From positions 195,422,028 to 195,486,027 of the forward strand of contig NC_090324.1 of NCBI RefSeq assembly GCF_040869045.1: 64,000 bases of DNA. Reading direction: 5' to 3'. Shown piece after piece: positions 58,401 through 64,000 of this stretch. A program made the position numbers and the translations under genes. The stretch comes from Eurosta solidaginis (Eukaryota; Arthropoda; Insecta; Diptera; Tephritidae). The notes below the pieces were generated by a model. It was not told where the DNA came from and did not search any database. It saw only the letters and a list, made by a program, of their open reading frames with translations. Each line of letters starts with the position of its first letter. The first letter of the stretch is position 1.

Positions 58401-61400
58401 AACTTTAACTTTGACTTTGACTTTAACTTTCATTTTAACTTTAACGTTATTTTTAACTTTAACTTTAACTTTAACTTTAACTTTAACCTTAACTTTAACT
58501 TTAACTTTAACTTTAACTTTAATTTTAAATTTATCTTTAACTTAAACTTTAATTTTAACTTCGACTTTAACTTTAGCTTTAACTTTAACTTTAACTTTAA
58601 CTTTAAATTTTAACTTTAACTTTAACCTTAGCTTTAACCTTAACTTTAACTTTAATTTTGACTTTAACTTTCATTTTAACTTTGACTTTAACTTTCATTT
58701 CAACTTTAACTTTATTTTTAACTTTAACTTTAACTTCAACTTAAACTTTAACTTTAACTTTATCTTTAACTTTTACTTTAACTTTAACTTTAACTTTAAC
58801 TTTACCTTTAACTTTAACTTTAACTTTAACTTTAATTTTAACTTTAACTTTAACTTTAACTTTAATTTTAACTTTAACTTTAACTTTAACCTTAACTTTA
58901 ACTTTAACTTTAACTTTATATTTAACTTTAACTTTAACTTTAACTTTAACTTTAACTTTAACTTTAACTTTATCTTTAACTTTAAATTTAACTTTAATTT
59001 TAACTTTAACTTTAACTTTAACTTTAACTTTAACTTTAACTTAAACTTAAACTTTAACTTTAATTTTAAATTTAACTTTGACTTTAACTTTAGCTTTAAC
59101 TTTAACTTTAACTTTAACTTTAAATTTAACTTTAACTTTAACTTTAACTTTAATTTTAACTTTAACTTTAACTTTAACCTTAACTTTAACTTTAAATTTA
59201 ACTTTAACTTTAACCTTAAAAGTAACTTTAACTTTAACTTTAATTTTAACTTTAACTTTAACTTTAAACTTTAACTTTAACCTTAGCTTTAACTTTAACT
59301 TTAACTTTAACTTTAACTTTAACTTTAACTTTAACTTTAACTTTAACTTTAACTTTAACTTTAACTTTAACTTTAACTTTAACTTTAACTTTCCCTTTAA
59401 CTTTAACTTTAACTTTAACTTTCCCTTTAACTTTAACTTTCCCTTTAACTTTACCTTTAACTTTAGCTTTAACTTTAACTTTAACTTTAACTTTAACTTT
59501 AACTTTAACTTTAACTTTAACTTTAAATTTATCTTTAACTTTAACTTTAACTTCAACTTTAACTTTAAATTTAACTTTAAATTTAACTATATTTTCAACT
59601 TTAACTTTAACTTCAACTTTAACTTTAACTTTAAATTTAACTATATTTTCAACTTTAACTTTAAATTTATCTTTAACTTTAACTTTAACTTTAACTTCAA
59701 CTTTAACTTTAAATTTAACTATATTTTCAACTTTAACTTTAACTTCAACTTTAACTTTCCCTTTAACTTTAACTTTAACTTTCCCTTTAACTTTAACTTT
59801 AACTTTCCCTTTAACTTTACCTTTAACTTTAGCTTTAACTTTAACTTTAACTTTAACTTTAACTTTAAATTTATCTTTAACTTTAACTTTAACTTCAACT
59901 TTAACCTTAACTTTAAATTTAACTTTAAATTTAACTATATTTTCAACTTTAACTTTAACTTCAACTTTAACTTTAACTTTAAATTTAACTATATTTTCAA
60001 CTTTAACTTTAACTTTAACATTAACCTTAACTTTAACTTTAACTTTAAATTTAACTTTAACTTTAACTTAAATTTTAACTTCAACTTTAACTTTAATTTT
60101 AACCTTAACCTTAACTTTAACTTTAAATTTAAATTTAACTTTAACTTTAACTTTAACTTTAACTTTAACTTTAACTTTAACCTTAACTTTACCTTTAACT
60201 TTAACTTTAACTTTAACTTTAACTTTAACTTTAACTTTAACTTTAACTTTAAATTTAACTTTAACTTTAACTTTAACTTTGACTTTGACTTTAACTTTCA
60301 TTTTAACTTTAACTTTATTTTTAACTTTAACTTTAACTTTAATTTTATCTTTAACTTTAACTTTAACTTTAACTTTAATTTTACCTTTAACTTTAACTTT
60401 AACTTTTACTTTAACTTTAACTTTAACTTTAACTTTAACTTTAACTTTAACTTTAACTTTAACTTTAACTTTAACTTTAACTTTAACTTTAACTTTAACT
60501 TTCCCTTTAACTTTAACTTTAACTTTAACTTTCCCTTTAACTTTAACTTTCCCTTTAACTTTACCTTTAACTTTAGCTTTAACTTTAACTTTAACTTTAA
60601 CTTTAACTTTACTTTAACTTTAACTTTAACTTTAACTTTAACTTTAACTTTAACTTTAACTTTAACTTTAAATTTATCTTTAACTTTAACTTCAACTTTA
60701 ACTTTAAATTTAACTTTAAATTTAACTATATTTTCAACTTTAACTTTAACTTCAACTTTAACTTTAACTTTAAATTTAACTATATTTTCAACTTTAACTT
60801 TAAATTTATCTTTAACTTTAACTTTAACTTCAACTTTAACTTTAAATTTAACTATATTTTCAACTTTAACTTTAACTTCAACTTTAACTTTCCCTTTAAC
60901 TTTAACTTTAACTTTCCCTTTAACTTTAACTTTAACTTTCCCTTTAACTTTACCTTTAACTTTAGCTTTAACTTTAACTTTAACTTTAACTTTAACTTTA
61001 ACTTTAACTTTAACTTTAACTTTAAATTTATCTTTAACTTTAACTTTAACTTCAACTTTAACCTTAACTTTAAATTTAACTTTAAATTTAACTATATTTT
61101 CGACTTTAACTTTAACTTCAACTTTAACTTTAACTTTAAATTTAACTATATTTTCAACTTTAACTTTAACTTTAACATTAACCTTAACTTTAACTTTAAC
61201 TTTAAATTTAACTTTAACTTTAACTTAAATTTTAACATCAACTTTAACTTTAATTTTAACCTTAACCTTAACTTTAACTTTAAATTTAAATTTAACTTTA
61301 ACTTTAACTTTAACTTTAACTTTAACTTTAACTTTAACTTTAACCTTAACTTTAACTTTAACTTTAACTTTAACTTTAACTTTAACTTTAACTTTAACTT

Positions 61401-62510
61401 TAAATTTAACTTTAACTTTAACTTTAACTTTGACTTTGACTTTAACTTTCATTTTAACTTTAACTTTATTTTTAACTTTAACTTTAACTTTAATTTTAAC
61501 TTTAACTTTAACTTAACTTTAACTTTAACTTTAATTTTACTTTAGCTTTATCTTTAACTTTAACTTTAACTTTAAATTTTAATTTTAACTTTAACCTAAA
61601 CTTTTACTTTAAGTTTGACTTTAACTTTAACTTTCATTTTAACTTTAACTTTATTTTTAACTTTAACTTTAACTTTAATTTTATCTTTAACTTTAACTTT
61701 AATTTTAAATTTTAACTTTAACTTTAACCTTAACTTTAACCTTAACTTTAATTTTAACTTTGACTTTAACCTTAACTTTCATTTTAACTATAACTTTATT
61801 TTTAACTTTAAATTTAACTTTAACTTTATCTTTAACTTTAACTTTAACTTTAACTTTAACTTTAACTTTAACTTTAACTTTAACTTTAACTTTAACTTTA
61901 ACTTTAACTTTAACTTTAACTTTAACTTTAACTTTAACTTTAACTTCAACTTTAACTTTAACTTTAACTTTAACTTTAACTTTAACTTTAACTTTAACTT
62001 TAACTTTAACTTTAACTTTAACTTTAACTTTAACTTTAACTTTAACTTTAACTTTAACTTTAACTTTAACTTTAACTTTAACTTTAACTTTAACTTTAAC
62101 TTTAACTTTAACCTTAACTTTAACTTTAACTTTATCTTTAACTTTAACTTTAACTTTATCTTTATCTTTAACTTTAACTTTAACTTTAACTTTAACTTTA
62201 ACTTTAACTTTAACTTTATCTTTAACTTTAACTTTAACTTTAACTTTAACTTTAATTTTAACTTTAACTTTAACTTTAACTTTAACTTTAACTTTAACTT
62301 TAACTTTAACTTTAACTTTCATTTTAAATTTAACTTTGACTTTAACTTTAGTTTTAACTTTAATTTTAACTTTAACTTTAACTTTAAATTTAACTTTAAC
62401 TTTAACTTTAACTTTAACTTTAACTTTAACTTTAACTTTAACTTTAACTTTAACTTTAACTTTAACTTTAACTTTAACTTTAACTTTAACTTTAACTTTA
62501 ACTTTAACCT
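55470..62510 (+). repeat. Higher-order block A of the hexamer array (copy 2)
   Basis: Recurrence of 42780-49900. The offset drifts from about 12,706 to 12,616 bp through steps that are multiples of six. It includes the same internal ~1.16 kb duplication (60.07 against 61.23 kb). Confidence 0.9.
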
Positions 62511-62699
62511 TAACTTTAACTTTAACTTTAACTTTAACTTTAACTTTAACTTTAACTTTAACTTTAACTTTAACTTTAACTTTAACATTAACTTTAACTT
62601 TAACTTTAACTTTAACTTTAACTCTAACTTTACCTTTAACTTTAACTTTAACTTTATCCTTAACTTTAACTTTAACTTTGACTTTAACTTTAACTTTAA

Positions 62700-64000
62700 C
62701 TTTCATTTTAAATTTAACTTTAACTTTAACTTTATCTTTAACTTTTACTTTAACTTTAACTTTACCTTTAACTTTAACTTTAACTTTAATTTTAACTTTA
62801 ACTTTAACTTTAATTTTAACTTTAACTTTAACTTTAACTTTAACCTTAACTTTAACTTTAACTTTATATTTAACTTTAACTTTAACTTTAACTTTAACTT
62901 TAACTTTAACTTTATCTTTAACTTTAAATTTAACTTTAATTTTAACTTTAACTTTAACTTTAACTTTAACTTTAATTTTAACTTAAACTTAAACTTAAAC
63001 TTTAACTTTAATTTTAAATTTAACTTTGACTTTAACTTTAGCTTTAACTTTAACTTTAACTTTAAATTTAACTTTAACTTTAATTTTAACTTTAACTTTA
63101 ACCTTAACTTTAACTTTAACTTTAAATTTAACTTTAACTTTAACCTTAAAAGTAACTTTAACTTTAACTTTAATTTTAACTTTAACTTTAACTTTAAATT
63201 TTAACTTTAACTTTAACCTTAGCTTTAACTTTAACTTTGACTTTAACTTTAACTTTCATTTTAACTTTATTTTTAACTTTAACTTTAACTTTAACTTTAA
63301 CTTTACCTTTAACTTTAACTTTAACTTTTACTTTAACTTTAACTTTAACTTTAACTTTAACTTTAACTTTAACTTTAACTTTAACTTTAACTTTAACTTT
63401 AACTTTAACTTTCCCTTTAACTTTAACTTTAACTTTAACTTTCCCTTTAACTTTAACTTTCCCTTTAACTTTACCTTTAACTTTAGCTTTAACTTTAACT
63501 TTAACTTTAACTTTAACTTTAACTTTAACTTTAACTTTAACTTTAACTTTAACTTTAACTTTAACTTTAACTTTAACTTTAACTTTAAATTTATCTTTAA
63601 CTTTAACTTTAACTTCAACTTTAACTTTAACTTTAAATTTAACTTTAAATTTAACTATATTTTCAACTTTAACTTTAACTTCAACTTTAACTTTAACTTT
63701 AAATTTAACTATATTTTCAACTTTAACTTTAAATTTATCTTTAACTTTAACTTTAACTTCAACTTTAACTTTAAATTTAACTATATTTTCAACTTTAACT
63801 TTAACTTCAACTTTAACTTTCCCTTTAACTTTAACTTTAACTTTCCCTTTAACTTTAACTTTAACTTTCCCTTTAACTTTACCTTTAACTTTAGCTTTAA
63901 CTTTAACTTTAACTTTAACTTTAACTTTAACTTTAACTTTAACTTTAACTTTAACTTTAACTTTAAATTTATCTTTAACTTTAACTTTATCTTCAACTTT
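62700..64000 (+). repeat. Array segment resembling 46.1-46.6 kb and 47.7-48.3 kb, truncated by window end
   Basis: After block A copy 2 the sequence returns to phrases seen earlier: TATCTTTAACTTTTACTTTA near 62729 (also near 46089 and 55224), AACTTAAACTTAAAC near 62982 (46377) and AAAAGTAACTTTAAC near 63146 (46548). From about 63400 it resembles 47.85-48.4 kb. Confidence 0.75.

Larger units (their letters stand above)
39584..64000 (+). repeat. AACTTT hexamer satellite, plus orientation, main block to window end
   Basis: 24.4 kb without interruption, running off the window. Pure AACTTT stretches of up to about 40 units (for example around 49190-49490) alternate with blocks of ordered variants. 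These include CCCTTT triplets, the 12-mer phrase AACTATATTTTC, AAATTTATCTTT, and poly-T landmarks. Higher-order copies are listed separately. All open frames, including those of 700+ codons at 46414-48594 and 59078-61228, are periodic two-residue polymers and not genes. Confidence 0.98.

Noticed and set aside
34881..63996. Dozens of long open frames (up to 726 codons) reading as alternating two-residue polymers such as N-F, T-L, K-V and K-L
   Set aside because: In an AACTTT repeat only one frame per strand contains TAA, so the other four stay open by chance. Composition is purely periodic and no start context, domain or codon signal exists.
34773..64000. AACTTT array as telomeric repeat
   Set aside because: The motif is not the insect TTAGG type, flies normally lack short telomeric repeats, and the array flips orientation internally and is flanked by dead elements. 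Nothing in the sequence supports a chromosome end.

Overview
The window looks like heterochromatic, repeat-only sequence from a higher dipteran, plausibly a tephritid fruit fly. That rests on the types of retroelement present and on ~130 bp satellite and 'guanine-rich' dispersed repeats that I recall from such genomes; it is a recollection, not a search result. I see no host protein-coding gene, no tRNA or rRNA gene and no CRISPR. Every protein with recognisable motifs belongs to a retroelement, and nearly all are broken.

Layout. 1-2527: a 129-130 bp tandem satellite in two blocks, split by the head of a dispersed element (about 716-811). 2528-11457: a complete minus-strand Ty3/gypsy element (here Gypsy-1) with two long LTRs, a 4-bp target duplication and one pol frameshift; it sits inside the dispersed element, whose tail resumes at 11462 and ends near 12715. 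12714-13060: three ~116 bp repeats. 14410-17773: a minus-strand CR1/jockey-type non-LTR element with an intact 780-codon RT frame and one frameshift between endonuclease and RT. 17774-21190: mostly unassigned, with a 92-bp repeat near 20.8 kb.

21.2-30.5 kb is a nest of insertions. A decayed minus-strand integrase (21197-22230) and a gag-like N-terminal piece (29970-30453) flank a plus-strand non-LTR endonuclease fragment. That fragment was split by a second complete Ty3/gypsy element (Gypsy-2, 22412-29715, minus, 193-bp LTRs, 5-bp target duplication). Gypsy-2 was itself interrupted in its RT by an AT-rich insertion of about 2.3 kb that carries a long hairpin. 30646-34640 is an errantivirus-type (gypsy/17.6-like) remnant: a 3' LTR abutting a TA microsatellite, an env with frame breaks, an integrase joined directly to a protease-RT linker (RT and RNase H deleted), and no 5' half.

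34773-64000 (46% of the window, running off the end) is a hexanucleotide satellite, AACTTT on the plus strand with many ordered variants. A ~2.6 kb block (36977-39583) is inverted and holds a ~295 bp non-repeat island with tRNA-like box motifs. The array has higher-order structure: a ~7 kb block recurs about 12.6-12.7 kb downstream, and length differences between the copies are multiples of six. The many long open frames in the array are an artefact of a 6-bp repeat with no stop in four of its six frames. The hexamer array is the most unusual object here; I found no sign of a new gene system.
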